Notes: generated by a model from the letters alone, not told the origin. Counted from the stretch's first letter, positions 44,960 to 54,256 are shown. The stretch is DNA of 64,000 nt from Clostridiales bacterium (GCA_012839345.1 DUNN01000022.1:1-64000); one strand, 5' to 3'. Translations and numbers: made by a program.

Positions 44960-45583
44960 ATGTCCATTGTAAATTTGGAACAGCTGAATGAAATGCATAT
45001 CGACGTGCTGAAAGAAATCGGTAATATCGGGGCTGGCAACGCGGCGACATCCCTTTCCCAGATGCTGAATACCGAGGTGGATATGACGGTGCCAACGGTT
45101 CGCATTCTGGATATCAACGATGCTGCGAATGCTCTTGGCGGCCCGGAAAACCCGGTGATTGGCATTTTGGCTAAGCTGTACGGCGATATTGAAGGCATCA
45201 TGATGTTCATCATTGAACAAGATTTTGCCAAAACGGTTTTATCCAGTCTGCTTGGGGTGAATGATGTAAACTGCGACCGTCTGTCTGATATGGAGCTGTC
45301 TGCGATTTCAGAAATCGGGAATATCATGATTTCGGCCTATACCGGCTCCATCAGCACGCTTTCCCAGTTGGCAATCAAAACGTCCGTGCCGGCCATCTCA
45401 GTAGATATGGTGGGCGCGCTGTTAAGTGTTCCTGCTATCGAAATGAGCTCGGTATCGGATAAGATCATCTTTATCCAGGATGATTTCTTAAGCAATCGTA
45501 ATGACGTATCCGCCAATATGCTGCTAGTACCGTCTATGGATTCGCTCACCAGATTAATGCAGAAATTGGGGATTGAGTTATGA
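44960..45583 (+). CDS. cheC: CheY-P phosphatase CheC
   Basis: 207 residues from ATG 44960, with GGGAGGG; the ATG at 44936 has no SD. Both active sites are intact: DVLKEIGN (N-terminal half) and SAISEIGN (C-terminal half), each D/S-xxx-E-xx-N. It dephosphorylates CheY-P and is activated by CheD, whose gene overlaps its stop. Complementary to FliY, which acts at the motor. Confidence 0.95.
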   Translation: MSIVNLEQLNEMHIDVLKEIGNIGAGNAATSLSQMLNTEVDMTVPTVRILDINDAANALGGPENPVIGILAKLYGDIEGIMMFIIEQDFAKTVLSSLLGVNDVNCDRLSDMELSAISEIGNIMISAYTGSISTLSQLAIKTSVPAISVDMVGALLSVPAIEMSSVSDKIIFIQDDFLSNRNDVSANMLLVPSMDSLTRLMQKLGIEL

Positions 45584-46065
45584 GCAATATGGTTACCATC
45601 GGAATTTCGGATATGAAGGTTGTGAAGGAAGGCGATTCGCTTGTAACTTACGCGCTGGGCTCCTGTGTCGGAATCTGCCTTTACGACCCTGTTACAAAAA
45701 TCGGGGGGCTGGGGCATATTATGCTCCCGAATTATCCGCAGAATAACCCAAAAGAGAATCCACACCGTTTTGCAGATACCTGTATTCCTGCTATGCTGGA
45801 TGAAATGGCGAAAATGGGTGCCTTGCGCCAGCGAATTGTCGCCAAAATTGCAGGTGGAGCAAAGATGTTCGAAGTATCCGGGGATTCCGCATTCGGGAAT
45901 ATTGGAGCACGAAACGTTGAGGCTGTAAAAAATTCATTAATGAGTTTCCATATTCCCATCAAAGCGGAAGACACCGGCTTGAATTACGGACGCACCGTGT
46001 TTTTTTATACGGAAAACGGATCAATGGTCGTGAAGTCTTTTGCAAATGGGGTGAAAACGTATTAA
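45580..46065 (+). CDS. cheD: Chemoreceptor deamidase CheD
   Basis: 161 residues, ATG 45580 overlapping cheC by four bases. The catalytic Cys in YALGSCVGICLYDP and His in LGHIMLPN are present, plus AKIAGGAKMF and NIGARNVEAVK. It deamidates receptor glutamines and binds CheC. Last gene of the long fla/che operon, followed by a terminator. Confidence 0.95.
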   Translation: MSNMVTIGISDMKVVKEGDSLVTYALGSCVGICLYDPVTKIGGLGHIMLPNYPQNNPKENPHRFADTCIPAMLDEMAKMGALRQRIVAKIAGGAKMFEVSGDSAFGNIGARNVEAVKNSLMSFHIPIKAEDTGLNYGRTVFFYTENGSMVVKSFANGVKTY

Positions 46066-46081
46066 AATGAATAGAAATTCT

Positions 46082-46128
46082 AAAAAGCTTTCTATCAAAT
46101 CCAACGGGTTTTGACAGAAAGCTTTTTT
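46082..46128. terminator. Bidirectional terminator, end of fla/che operon and of fliD-fliS-fliT
   Basis: AAAAGCTTTCT with ATCAAA pairs with TTTTGAC/AGAAAGCTTTT; T6 follows rightward and A-rich sequence precedes, so both converging operons can end here. Confidence 0.88.
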
Positions 46129-46152
46129 CATACCCTCATGTTTTTATGTGTC

Positions 46153-46584
46153 TTAGCGGTAAAACAGATCGTGTTCTTTTCCTGACTTTTTTAGATCAAT
46201 CAGAATCCTTTTGGTTTCTTCGTACTTTTGCTTGATTGCTTCATTTGCTGCGCGATCCAGAACGGCTGCCCGGTCAAACAGCGAAGAGCACTGCTGTACC
46301 AGGTCCATGGCTCTCTGTTCTTCTTCGCTGCAATCCACAGCGCTCCCGTTTAGAATTTGCTGAATCCGTTCCTTCTGGTCATCGTCAAGCTGCTGCGCCA
46401 ATACACGGATAAAATGATCGCACTTTTTCGTGCGCTCCATCAGGTCGCCCCGTGTGTCTAGCAGGTTTTCCAGGTTTACTTCAGGCTGCTTGCACTGTAC
46501 TTCGATTTGTTTCGTAATATTGAGAATCTGTGTCATCAGGATTACTTTTTGCTCCAGACAGGTCATGATTTCCTTGCTAAACAT
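46153..46584 (-). CDS. FliT-like flagellar chaperone candidate
   Basis: 143 residues from ATG 46584, chosen for its GGAGG five bases upstream; the longer frame to 46641 has no SD. An all-helical, charged protein with heptads (LEQKVILMTQILNITKQIEV, DRAANEAIKQKYEETKRI) and no catalytic motif. It follows fliD and fliS on the same strand, the place of FliT in many genomes, so a chaperone for FliD is the best guess. A FlgN-type relation is also possible; similarity alone would not name it. Confidence 0.6.
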   Translation of the reverse strand: MFSKEIMTCLEQKVILMTQILNITKQIEVQCKQPEVNLENLLDTRGDLMERTKKCDHFIRVLAQQLDDDQKERIQQILNGSAVDCSEEEQRAMDLVQQCSSLFDRAAVLDRAANEAIKQKYEETKRILIDLKKSGKEHDLFYR

Positions 46585-46650
46585 AATTTCCTCCAGTTTG
46601 AAAGGAACCCATCGGCGGGTGGTTGCCGATGGGTCTGACAAAAGTTTGTT

Positions 46651-47028
46651 TTATTTTTGAATGTGGGTCAGTCTTTCTGCTTCCGCCCAGGTATCGCGCA
46701 TATCCTGCACCAGAGGAGCCAAATCGTCCAATAGGGAAGGATCACGCTTGACCTCCGCACGGATAATCTGCTGATTTGCAAAATAATACAAATCATATAG
46801 ATTGCCTGAAATGCTGTTACTCATGTCAAGGATGGAGGAAAGATAGCGAAAAATCTCCTTGCACTTTTCGGTGCATTTTTGCGAAGTGGGGTAATTCCCA
46901 TCTTTCATCATCATGGAACCGTAATGAAGATTTTTTAGAATCTCATCAAACAGCAAAACCAGTTGTTCGCCCTTGGTCATGGTATTGATGACCTGTTCCT
47001 TGTACTGCATAATTGGGTTGTTCTGCAT
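46651..47028 (-). CDS. fliS: Flagellin export chaperone FliS
   Basis: 125 residues from ATG 47028 (GGGAG eight bases upstream; ATG 47043 is an alternative). Four-helix FliS with YKEQVINTMTKGEQLVLLFD near the start and LYDLYYFANQQIIRAEVKRD in helix 3. It binds the flagellin C-terminus and prevents premature polymerisation. In one operon with fliD. Confidence 0.95.
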   Translation of the reverse strand: MQNNPIMQYKEQVINTMTKGEQLVLLFDEILKNLHYGSMMMKDGNYPTSQKCTEKCKEIFRYLSSILDMSNSISGNLYDLYYFANQQIIRAEVKRDPSLLDDLAPLVQDMRDTWAEAERLTHIQK

Positions 47029-47072
47029 TGGGTACACTCCCATTTTTCTTTAAAAATTAAACCCGCTGATTT

Positions 47073-49442
47073 TTACGAATCGGAGCTGCTCATAAAGTAA
47101 CTAAGCTGTGTATTCATCTGACTCATATATTGTTCCAGTTTGGTGAACTGATTGTAATAGTATTCTTGTTTATCCGCCAGCTGGGTTTTTAATTCTTTAA
47201 TTTTCTTAGTGAAATTTGAAATCTGTTTTGCAATAGTGCTGTTATCCACGGTATCGGTAGAAAGGCCGGCTTTTTGTACCAGGATTCCAGGATTGGCTGA
47301 ACTGGTGTTAATATAGTCCTTAATCACTTTCTGCAGCCGGATTGCAATGCCGTCCGAGTTGGTAACATTGTCATCGTCCCCATCAGAAGTGGTGAACAGT
47401 GCTTCCACCTTATCGGGATTTTCCGTTAGCGCTTTTTTGAGTTTGGTTTCGTCGATTTTCAACTGGCCGTTTGACTTGGAATAGTCGCTTGACTCCGTAG
47501 TGATTCCAATTTCATAAAGGGCGCTCTTAATACTTTCTACCTGATCGGTCATGGCGGAGCGCAGACTGTTGGTTAGATTAAACAGAAGGTCATCGTTTTG
47601 CAGAATACCTTTTTTTGCTTTGGCAGTCCACGCATCAATTTGTGCCTCTGTCATTTCCTTTTTCTGGTCATCGGTCAAAGGCGCATAAGTTTCCCCATCA
47701 GTTTTTTTGCTTTCGGTTACTTTTCCGTAAGCAAGAGTAATTATTTTATTGTAGTCCGTTACAAAATCGCTGATTTTTTTGTAAAGCGCGTCTGTTTCAT
47801 TGTTAACGGTAAACTTGATTGTGCTGACACTATTATCGTTGGATTGCGTTGTGTTTGTTGCCAATAACTCAAAGTTTACGTTGTCCAAGGTAAATTTATT
47901 GTCGCTGCGGATAATCGTTTGGAAAGTATTTCCGCCATCGAAACTGACGTTCAGCTTTGCATCCTTTCCATCTTTTACTGTATAATCGGTGTCTTTGGTG
48001 CCAAAAAGGACTTGAGCCAAATTACCGTTTTCGTCGGAAATATCGACTTTTCCGGAAGAACCACCGCTTTTTGCAGCGACTGAAAAAGTGTCCAACGTAC
48101 TGGAGTAAGAAATGGTTACGTTTGCGTCCGCGTCGTTATTGATGGTATTGATAATGGAATTGATGGAGTCAGTGGATTTAAACGTAAATTCTTTTTCATT
48201 TATTTTAATTTTATAGGTTCCGTCAATGGCAGGAGTAAGCGGTGTTGTAAGGTATTGATTACCCGCTTTTGCCAAATCGCCCAGTGTCATTTTGGTATTA
48301 ATCCGGTTGGAGGAACCTGCATAAACCTTTAAAGCGCCGGTGGCACCTAGTACACCGACTTTACTGGAAGAGGAGATGGTTAAGACAGAAGTGGTGGAAT
48401 TTGGTGTGGTAAAGGATAATTGTCCATCCTTTGCTTCTACTTTCACCTTGTCGCTGCCATATGCGGAGTTCAATTTTGTTTGAAGATAACTTGCTAAACT
48501 TTCTGGAGTCTTATAATTATCTTTCGCCGATTCGTCGAAAGAAATTACTTTCGTCAGACCGTCCAGATTGAACGTGAGTGTGGAACCAGCCAATGTTTCA
48601 CTTAGGCTTGCTTTCGTGTATAAGCTGTCCAGTTTTACCGTACCGGTAAATGAAGTCTGCGAAGTACTATCGGAGGCGGTTAATCCTAACCCTGTTAAAA
48701 GGTTTTTACTGCCGTCCATAATCTTAATTGCAGTGGAATCTGTGGTAGATAGTTTGATGCCCGTACTGCTATTTGTTGTCTCTATTTTCAGTTTACCGTT
48801 TAGATCGCTGTTGCTGTCAATTTGCTTTTGAAGGTCATCGACAATTGTTTGCACGTTAACCAACGGATTACCGTCGGTGCCGTAGTCGCCAAGTTGCAAA
48901 TCACTGCTGACGGTCAGCTTATAATCTTTACCGCCATAATTAATAGTGATATAGCTTCCATTTACCTGGCTGTCCGCATAGTTTTCGTAAATCGCGCCCG
49001 TCTTGATTGCCTGGCTGGAAACCTTGTGTGTGGAAGAAAAGCTGGCCTGGCTTGCCAACTGGTAAATTTCCTTCACTTGCATATTTTTTGCAGCGGAAGC
49101 AGAGCCGCTGACATTTAAATAGGAGGACGTGTTGCCAATGGAAGTAGAATTGAAAAAGTCGCTGCTTAAAATACTGCTGCTGCTTGTGGAAGAGGACAAA
49201 TATTTGGAATTGAAATCCGACAGGGCGCTGATGACTTCACGGTAAGAAGCCTGCTGCCACTGGGCAATTTGTTTGCTCTGATTCTGCCTATCGATTTTTG
49301 ACTGTATATTCGCAGTAAGTTGTTTCACCAAGGTATCGGTATCTAAGCCGGAGATCAGGCCGCTTAACCTTTTATTCGAAGTAAGTGTCGTACCGCTGGT
49401 GCTTGAACTGCTGCTGGCACTGCTTGAGCTGGAAATCATCAT
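47073..49442 (-). CDS. fliD: Filament cap protein FliD (enlarged)
   Basis: 789 residues, ATG 49442 with AGGAGG. A Ser-rich start is followed by the FliD_N motif (LSGLISGLDTDTLVKQLTAN, QWQQASYREVISALSDFNSK); the C-terminal FliD_C part has DALYKKISDFVTDYNKIITL, EIGITTESSDYSKSNGQLKI and the final long coiled coil (KIKELKTQLADKQEYYYNQF). The central region is expanded by some 250-300 residues of Ser/Thr/Asp-rich beta material relative to B. subtilis FliD. It caps the filament and folds arriving flagellin; exposed central domains may mediate adhesion. Driven by a SigD promoter. Confidence 0.94.
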   Translation of the reverse strand: MMISSSSSASSSSSTSGTTLTSNKRLSGLISGLDTDTLVKQLTANIQSKIDRQNQSKQIAQWQQASYREVISALSDFNSKYLSSSTSSSSILSSDFFNSTSIGNTSSYLNVSGSASAAKNMQVKEIYQLASQASFSSTHKVSSQAIKTGAIYENYADSQVNGSYITINYGGKDYKLTVSSDLQLGDYGTDGNPLVNVQTIVDDLQKQIDSNSDLNGKLKIETTNSSTGIKLSTTDSTAIKIMDGSKNLLTGLGLTASDSTSQTSFTGTVKLDSLYTKASLSETLAGSTLTFNLDGLTKVISFDESAKDNYKTPESLASYLQTKLNSAYGSDKVKVEAKDGQLSFTTPNSTTSVLTISSSSKVGVLGATGALKVYAGSSNRINTKMTLGDLAKAGNQYLTTPLTPAIDGTYKIKINEKEFTFKSTDSINSIINTINNDADANVTISYSSTLDTFSVAAKSGGSSGKVDISDENGNLAQVLFGTKDTDYTVKDGKDAKLNVSFDGGNTFQTIIRSDNKFTLDNVNFELLATNTTQSNDNSVSTIKFTVNNETDALYKKISDFVTDYNKIITLAYGKVTESKKTDGETYAPLTDDQKKEMTEAQIDAWTAKAKKGILQNDDLLFNLTNSLRSAMTDQVESIKSALYEIGITTESSDYSKSNGQLKIDETKLKKALTENPDKVEALFTTSDGDDDNVTNSDGIAIRLQKVIKDYINTSSANPGILVQKAGLSTDTVDNSTIAKQISNFTKKIKELKTQLADKQEYYYNQFTKLEQYMSQMNTQLSYFMSSSDS

Positions 49443-49487
49443 AAATAATAACCTCCTGACGGAATATCCAACTTAATTCTATTATTT

Positions 49488-49514
49488 ATATCGTATCTTC
49501 CAAATAAAAAATTA
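49488..49514 (-). promoter_or_regulatory. fliD: SigD promoter of fliD-fliS
   Basis: Read leftward: TAAT (49514-49511), 15-bp spacer, TACGATAT (49495-49488), six of eight consensus bases; about 40-nt leader. Confidence 0.62.
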
Positions 49515-49546
49515 GTGTAAAAAAGAAGAGTATTTCGGAAAAACTG

Positions 49547-49573
49547 TAAAAAAATTATTGATTTTGTCGATAT
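49547..49573 (+). promoter_or_regulatory. SigD promoter of the HD-GYP gene
   Basis: TAAA (49547-49550), 15-bp spacer, GTCGATAT (49566-49573), seven of eight consensus bases; divergent from the fliD promoter. Confidence 0.75.
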
Positions 49574-49655
49574 TTGTCACTATAATATTAATTATTGGAA
49601 TAACAATCTTAATTTGAATTGAACAAAGAATTTAGAAAGAGAGAAAGGATAGCGA

Positions 49656-50762
49656 ATGACTTTTGTTCCGATTGACCAGCTTGCAGAAGGAATGATGTTG
49701 GACCGGGATGTCTATCTGTATGACTGCAGTACATGCAAAATCGCCATGCTGCGTTCCGGTCAGGTTCTGACACAAGCTTATATTAACAAGTTAGGCGAAC
49801 TTCAGGTTTTAGGTGCTTATATCCATTCCGATGAGAAAAGCGAACTTATCACTCCGGTTCCATCCCCAATTAAACCGGAATTGGAACAGGAAGCTATTAC
49901 CAATATTCAGCGTGTCTTTGAAATGTTTGACAAAGGCGCTCAGCATATTAATATTCACTGCATCAACCAGACAATGGCGATTTCAAAGAAGCTGGTGAAT
50001 GCCTTAAAAATGAATCAAGACATGAAGCTGAGTATTGATAATCTGAAAATGTACGATGATTATACTTATAACCATTCGTTCGGTGTCTCCGTTCTCTCCA
50101 TTGCAATCGGTCTGTCTATGAATTTAAAAATGACGGAGCTTTATGACCTTGGTTTCTGTGCACTTTTGCACGATATTGGGAAAATGGCAGTTCCCATTGA
50201 GATTATCTCTAAGCCGGCGCGTTTGACGGACGAGGAATTCGAAATTGTCAAACAGCACCCGGAAAAGGGTGCCGAATTTTTTATGCAGCATAGTCTGGCG
50301 AACAACAGAATCTGTGCCGGGGTCTTGACCCATCATGAAAAGTTTAACGGCACTGGTTACCCGAGCGGCCTTTCCGGAGATCAGATTCCCCTGTTCGGGC
50401 GGATTATTTCCGTTGCCGATGTATACGACGCGCTTACTTCGGTAAGACCCTACCGCAATCCATCCACACCTGCAGAAGCAATTGAATATATTATGGGCGC
50501 CAGCGGAAGTGCGTTTGATGTATCGGTGGTAGAAGCATTTTTGAAGAAAGTATCTCCGTATCCGATTGGTTCCTGCGTAAAGCTGAGCAACGGGGAAATT
50601 GCCATTGTGGTGGAACAGAATGATTTCCATCCGCTGCGGCCGGTTGTACGGCCATTTAGTGATCCGGAGAAAACGATGGATCTCTATCGTGAACGGGAGT
50701 ATCAGAATATTGTCATTGATGATGTATGCAATGTAACTGCAGGAGAACTGCTGGCAAACTAG
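49656..50762 (+). CDS. HD-GYP domain c-di-GMP phosphodiesterase
   Basis: 368 residues, ATG 49656 with AAAGGA. The N-terminus (VPIDQLAEGMMLDRDVYLYD) is a short DUF3391-like part. The HD-GYP domain spans about 135-290 with His140, His172-Asp173 (LLHDIGK), His226-His227-Glu228 and Gly234-Tyr235-Pro236 (GTGYP): all metal and signature residues are intact, so it should hydrolyse c-di-GMP. A further small domain ends the chain. Its SigD-like promoter would couple c-di-GMP breakdown to late motility genes, supporting swimming. Confidence 0.93.
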   Translation: MTFVPIDQLAEGMMLDRDVYLYDCSTCKIAMLRSGQVLTQAYINKLGELQVLGAYIHSDEKSELITPVPSPIKPELEQEAITNIQRVFEMFDKGAQHINIHCINQTMAISKKLVNALKMNQDMKLSIDNLKMYDDYTYNHSFGVSVLSIAIGLSMNLKMTELYDLGFCALLHDIGKMAVPIEIISKPARLTDEEFEIVKQHPEKGAEFFMQHSLANNRICAGVLTHHEKFNGTGYPSGLSGDQIPLFGRIISVADVYDALTSVRPYRNPSTPAEAIEYIMGASGSAFDVSVVEAFLKKVSPYPIGSCVKLSNGEIAIVVEQNDFHPLRPVVRPFSDPEKTMDLYREREYQNIVIDDVCNVTAGELLAN

Positions 50763-50798
50763 GCCTTATTGCAAGACTAAATTCAAATTATTTTGACG

Positions 50799-50844
50799 AA
50801 TCTCAATTTGCGCGGAAAAGAGGAGGCGCGAATTGAGATTTTTC
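50799..50844 (+). terminator. Terminator after the HD-GYP gene
   Basis: AATCTCAATT-TGCGC pairs with GCGCG-AATTGAGATT, then TTTTC. The 287-bp space between the converging genes holds only this and the next terminator. Confidence 0.85.
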
Positions 50845-50982
50845 ATTTTACGGGCAAACGGCTTTATCATGATTTAAACAAGATATGGCCGGTTTTTTAT
50901 TTGCCGGAGTAGGGAAGAGAACAGAGATTGTTCCTGGGATTTGGAATGAGCACTTTCTTACGCGAAAACAATTACCGATACA

Positions 50983-51018
50983 AAAATGCTCTCCGGCGTT
51001 AACGCCGGAGAGCATTTT
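50983..51018 (-). terminator. Terminator of the cheW-pilZ-cheW-mcp operon
   Basis: A perfect 36-bp palindrome (core CTCTCCGGCG / CGCCGGAGAG, flanked by AAAATG/CATTTT). Leftward it is followed by a fifth T, so it works in that direction. Confidence 0.85.
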
Positions 51019-51049
51019 ACCTGTGCGGTATTTGACTAATGATAAATTG

Positions 51050-52276
51050 TTAAGCAGTTTTCAGTGAGAACGCGCTGACAAGCTGCTGCAGGTTTTTCGC
51101 ATGAACAGCCATTTCCTGGCTGGAAGCCGCACTCTGTTCGGCAGTTGCCGAATTGGTTTGTACAACCGCGGAAATCTGTTCCACCCCAAGCGTTACCTGG
51201 CTGATGGAGCTTGCCTGTGCATTGGAAGCGGAAGCAATGCGGTTAATCAGCTCCGTAGACTTTGCATTTGCCTCAATGACCTCATTCAGGGTCTTAGCAG
51301 TAATGTCGGCAATTTCCTTGCCCTTTTCTACGGCTTCAATGGAATTGACGATCAGGCCGGTAGTGTTTTGAGCTGCCTGTGCGCTCTTGCTGGCAAGATT
51401 ACGAACTTCATCCGCAACCACGGCAAAGCCCTTACCTGCTGCACCTGCTCTTGCTGCTTCCACAGCTGCGTTCAGAGCGAGGATATTGGTCTGACGGGCG
51501 ATATCATCAATGGATTTAATAATTTCATTGATTTTATTGGAAGACTCTGTAATGTCTGCCATAGCCTGCAGCATTTGCTGCATTTCCTGAGCGACACTCT
51601 GCATTTTTTCCTGTGCGTTGTTAGATGCCTTGTTTGCCTCGGAAGCATCAGCTGCATTCTGCTTTACCTGTTCCGAAATTTCGGTAATGGTAGCGGAAAG
51701 CTCCTGAATTGCGCTGGCCTGCTCGGTAGCGCCCTGTGCAAGAGCCTGAGACGCATTGGAAACCTGAGCAGAACCGTTTGCGACCTCACTGGAAGTAAGA
51801 TTAATGGAGTTGATGCTGTGGTTCAGCATTGCAATGATTTGTTCCAGAGACTTTTTCACTTTTATGTAGCTGCCTTTAAAATCATTGCTCAGTTCAACGT
51901 TAAGATTTCCGGTTGCGATCGCGTCCAAGCACGACGTAATTTGAGCAATGCATTTTTTCTGTGAAACAACCATTGCATTCATTGCATCCGTCAATTCTTC
52001 CAATTCGGAAGAGGTGTTTTCAATCGCAACATTGTTCAAGTCGCCTTCGGCAATTCTTTTTGCCGCCAGGGTAACAGAATCAAGCGTTTTGCGTACTTTC
52101 TTTCTGCTAAAGATCGGGAGTAGAACTGTAGCGATGATGAGGAACGCTACAAAAATGACAATGGGGATGATGATCGAGTTCATCGTCTGGTAAAGGAAAA
52201 GTCCTGCACCGCCAGCCACAAAGGCGATAATGGAAATAATTGCATTCATGATAACAATTGACTTACTTGATTTCAT
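51050..52276 (-). CDS. Methyl-accepting chemotaxis protein without a large sensor domain
   Basis: 408 residues, ATG 52276. Two hydrophobic helices lie close together (about 7-28 and 34-54) with only a few residues outside, so there is no periplasmic-type sensor. A HAMP-like stretch ([20 protein letters not shown]) and a second linker precede the signalling hairpin, whose tip reads [20 protein letters not shown] and [20 protein letters not shown]. It may sense membrane state, cytoplasmic signals or act with the operon's PilZ protein. Overlaps cheW by four bases. Confidence 0.93.
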   Translation of the reverse strand: MKSSKSIVIMNAIISIIAFVAGGAGLFLYQTMNSIIIPIVIFVAFLIIATVLLPIFSRKKVRKTLDSVTLAAKRIAEGDLNNVAIENTSSELEELTDAMNAMVVSQKKCIAQITSCLDAIATGNLNVELSNDFKGSYIKVKKSLEQIIAMLNHSINSINLTSSEVANGSAQVSNASQALAQGATEQASAIQELSATITEISEQVKQNAADASEANKASNNAQEKMQSVAQEMQQMLQAMADITESSNKINEIIKSIDDIARQTNILALNAAVEAARAGAAGKGFAVVADEVRNLASKSAQAAQNTTGLIVNSIEAVEKGKEIADITAKTLNEVIEANAKSTELINRIASASNAQASSISQVTLGVEQISAVVQTNSATAEQSAASSQEMAVHAKNLQQLVSAFSLKTA

Positions 52277-52812
52277 GATTTCTTGCCTTCCTCTTTTGCT
52301 AAGTTTTCAACCGCGCTGCTGACAATTTCAATTTCTTCAGCGTTCAGTATTTTATCGGTATCCAGTAGTAAGATCACCTTGTTTTTCAGCTTGCCGATTC
52401 CGGAAAGATATGCGTTTGTACGTTCCTTGGAAACCCTCGGAGGAGGAGTAATGTTGTTGTCCTCTATCGTCGTAACTTCATCTACCGAATCCACAATAAA
52501 ACCAATCAGGTTGTCGTCAATCTGCGTCACAATGATGCAGGTGCGTTCGTTGTAACTGGTTTCTTCCTTGCTGAAACGAAGGCGGACGTCAATCACAGGG
52601 ATAATATTACCGCGCAGGTTAATGACTCCTTTGGCATAAGCCGGGGAATCGGGTATCGGCGTGATTTCCTGAATTCCAATGATCTGAACAACATCCGCGA
52701 TCGGGATTCCGAAAAGCTGATTGTCCGTCCAGAATGTCAGAAACTTCCCTTTCATTTCATTGGTGTCGGTTTCTTCTTCTTCTAGATCGCTGGTTTGGCT
52801 GATTGTATCCAT
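52273..52812 (-). CDS. cheW: CheW coupling protein (copy 2)
   Basis: 179 residues from ATG 52812 with GAGGTGG; the GTG three codons earlier is not needed. An acidic leader of about 20 residues precedes the CheW fold: [39 protein letters not shown] and [12 protein letters not shown]. It links receptors to CheA. A paralogue lies two genes upstream; the stop overlaps the mcp start, suggesting coupled synthesis and a dedicated pairing. Confidence 0.95.
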   Translation of the reverse strand: MDTISQTSDLEEEETDTNEMKGKFLTFWTDNQLFGIPIADVVQIIGIQEITPIPDSPAYAKGVINLRGNIIPVIDVRLRFSKEETSYNERTCIIVTQIDDNLIGFIVDSVDEVTTIEDNNITPPPRVSKERTNAYLSGIGKLKNKVILLLDTDKILNAEEIEIVSSAVENLAKEEGKKS

Positions 52813-52856
52813 TCTGACCACCTCAATTTATTTAATGTACAGTTGTAATGATTCGT

Positions 52857-53501
52857 TTAATGATCTAGATGATTACGGGATTTTTGAATGAGTTCCCTCT
52901 GCTTTTCAAAGATAAATTGGCAGAGCAAATCAATTTGCCTTTTGGTTGGTTCCAGAAACGTGCAGCCGTAACCGTTGTTCAAGTCATCCATTTTCTTCAT
53001 ACGCTGTACCTGGCAGGTAAAAGAAAGTTTTGCATCGGTCAGCGGAAACGTCGCGACAAAGCGGCGGCCGATTTCCAGCTGCTTTCTTGTTTCAATAAAG
53101 CACCCGCTCAAGCTCAGATTCGTTACCTTTATGGGAAACAGCTCGATTGTCTCATTGGTATTTGGCTTCAGAAGATAAGCCTGAGTCTCCATACCGATCT
53201 TCAAACGGAAAAAATCTCTTCGCTCAAAGTCGGAAAGATTTTGAACGTCGATCAGCCGCATCATTTGAGATGTTGACAAATAAACTCTTCCTACCATGGA
53301 TTTCGATTCCAGCGATTTACTCAAAACGTGAATGTTTACAAACGTATCACAATGCACGATGGGAAGGATGTCATCCTCCTGATTTTTCAGCTGAATGGAT
53401 TCATCCTCGATTTTCTCTAACAGCCCGGAACAGATACTTTCCCCTTGCGGAGAACTGATTTCGCAGACGGAATTGCAATACTCCTTCGACAGCGGCAGCA
53501 T
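52857..53501 (-). CDS. PilZ-domain protein, YcgR/YpfA-like c-di-GMP receptor
   Basis: 214 residues, ATG 53501. The N-terminal half (about 1-95) resembles the YcgR-N/PilZN barrel. The PilZ domain follows with the RxxxR element in ERRDFFRLKI and the NLSLSG box (N-x-S-x-x-G), the two c-di-GMP contacts; both are intact. B. subtilis YpfA/DgrA and E. coli YcgR slow the motor when c-di-GMP is high. Here the gene lies between two cheW genes under a SigD promoter, which points to a motility brake or a link between c-di-GMP and the chemotaxis array. Confidence 0.9.
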   Translation of the reverse strand: MLPLSKEYCNSVCEISSPQGESICSGLLEKIEDESIQLKNQEDDILPIVHCDTFVNIHVLSKSLESKSMVGRVYLSTSQMMRLIDVQNLSDFERRDFFRLKIGMETQAYLLKPNTNETIELFPIKVTNLSLSGCFIETRKQLEIGRRFVATFPLTDAKLSFTCQVQRMKKMDDLNNGYGCTFLEPTKRQIDLLCQFIFEKQRELIQKSRNHLDH

Positions 53502-53545
53502 AAAAATTCCCCCAATAACTTGATTTGATTTATTGGAAATTTGTG

Positions 53546-54079
53546 TTATGCTCCTACTGCCTGATCCGGTGAGGGAACAGTGGGGCTCACCTCATTGCTG
53601 TCTTCGGTCAGCAGCTTTGTTAAGTTCAGTATCAGTGCGACCTCATGTTCCAGTGTAGCGATTCCGCTGACATAGTTGTTGGTAATGTCTTTGCCCAGTC
53701 TAGGAGATTCACTAATCTGATTATTGGAAACATCGACCACATCGTTTACCATATCTACAATAAAGCCGATACTGAATTCACCCGTTTCCACCACAATAAT
53801 GCTGGTGCGATCATTGTATTCAATTTCTGGCTTGCCAAGTTTCAACCGCAAATCGATTAGGGGCACGATTTTACCGCGCAGATTGATGACGCCTTTTACA
53901 AAAGGCGGCAAGTGCGGCATAAACGTAATTGGCTGCATCCGTATAATTTCCACAACCTGACTGCTCTGAAGGGCAAACAGCTGTCCATCAATAAAGAAAG
54001 TAAGGTATTTTTCGGTGGGTACGTTTTCTGCAGAAGATTGGGATGCTTTCTCTAATACCTCTTCAATTCTGTTTTCCAT
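53546..54079 (-). CDS. cheW: CheW coupling protein (copy 1)
   Basis: 177 residues, ATG 54079 with a GAAAGA-type weak SD. A polar leader (about 22 residues) then the CheW core: YLTFFIDGQLFALQSSQVVE, GVINLRGKIVPLIDLRLKL, IGFIVDMVNDV. It differs clearly from the second CheW while sharing its layout, so the two are old paralogues. First gene of the SigD-driven operon. Confidence 0.95.
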   Translation of the reverse strand: MENRIEEVLEKASQSSAENVPTEKYLTFFIDGQLFALQSSQVVEIIRMQPITFMPHLPPFVKGVINLRGKIVPLIDLRLKLGKPEIEYNDRTSIIVVETGEFSIGFIVDMVNDVVDVSNNQISESPRLGKDITNNYVSGIATLEHEVALILNLTKLLTEDSNEVSPTVPSPDQAVGA

Positions 54080-54132
54080 ATCTTTCTTTCACCACTTCTG
54101 CCGCTGCCGTAGCGGCGGATTTTTTAACTGTT

Positions 54133-54160
54133 TTATCGGCAACAGATGACAGTAATTTTA
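54133..54160 (-). promoter_or_regulatory. cheW: SigD promoter of cheW-pilZ-cheW-mcp
   Basis: Read leftward: TAAA (54160-54157), 16-bp spacer, GCCGATAA (54140-54133), seven of eight consensus bases. A GC-rich hairpin (GCCGCT/AGCGGC) lies in the leader behind it. Confidence 0.82.
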
Positions 54161-54256
54161 TCTCAATATCATATATCGACAATTTAAAAAAATAATTAAC
54201 AAATTTTTACGAAATTTAATCATGAAAATTTCCGGAATTTAGCCTGCTTTCAAGGG

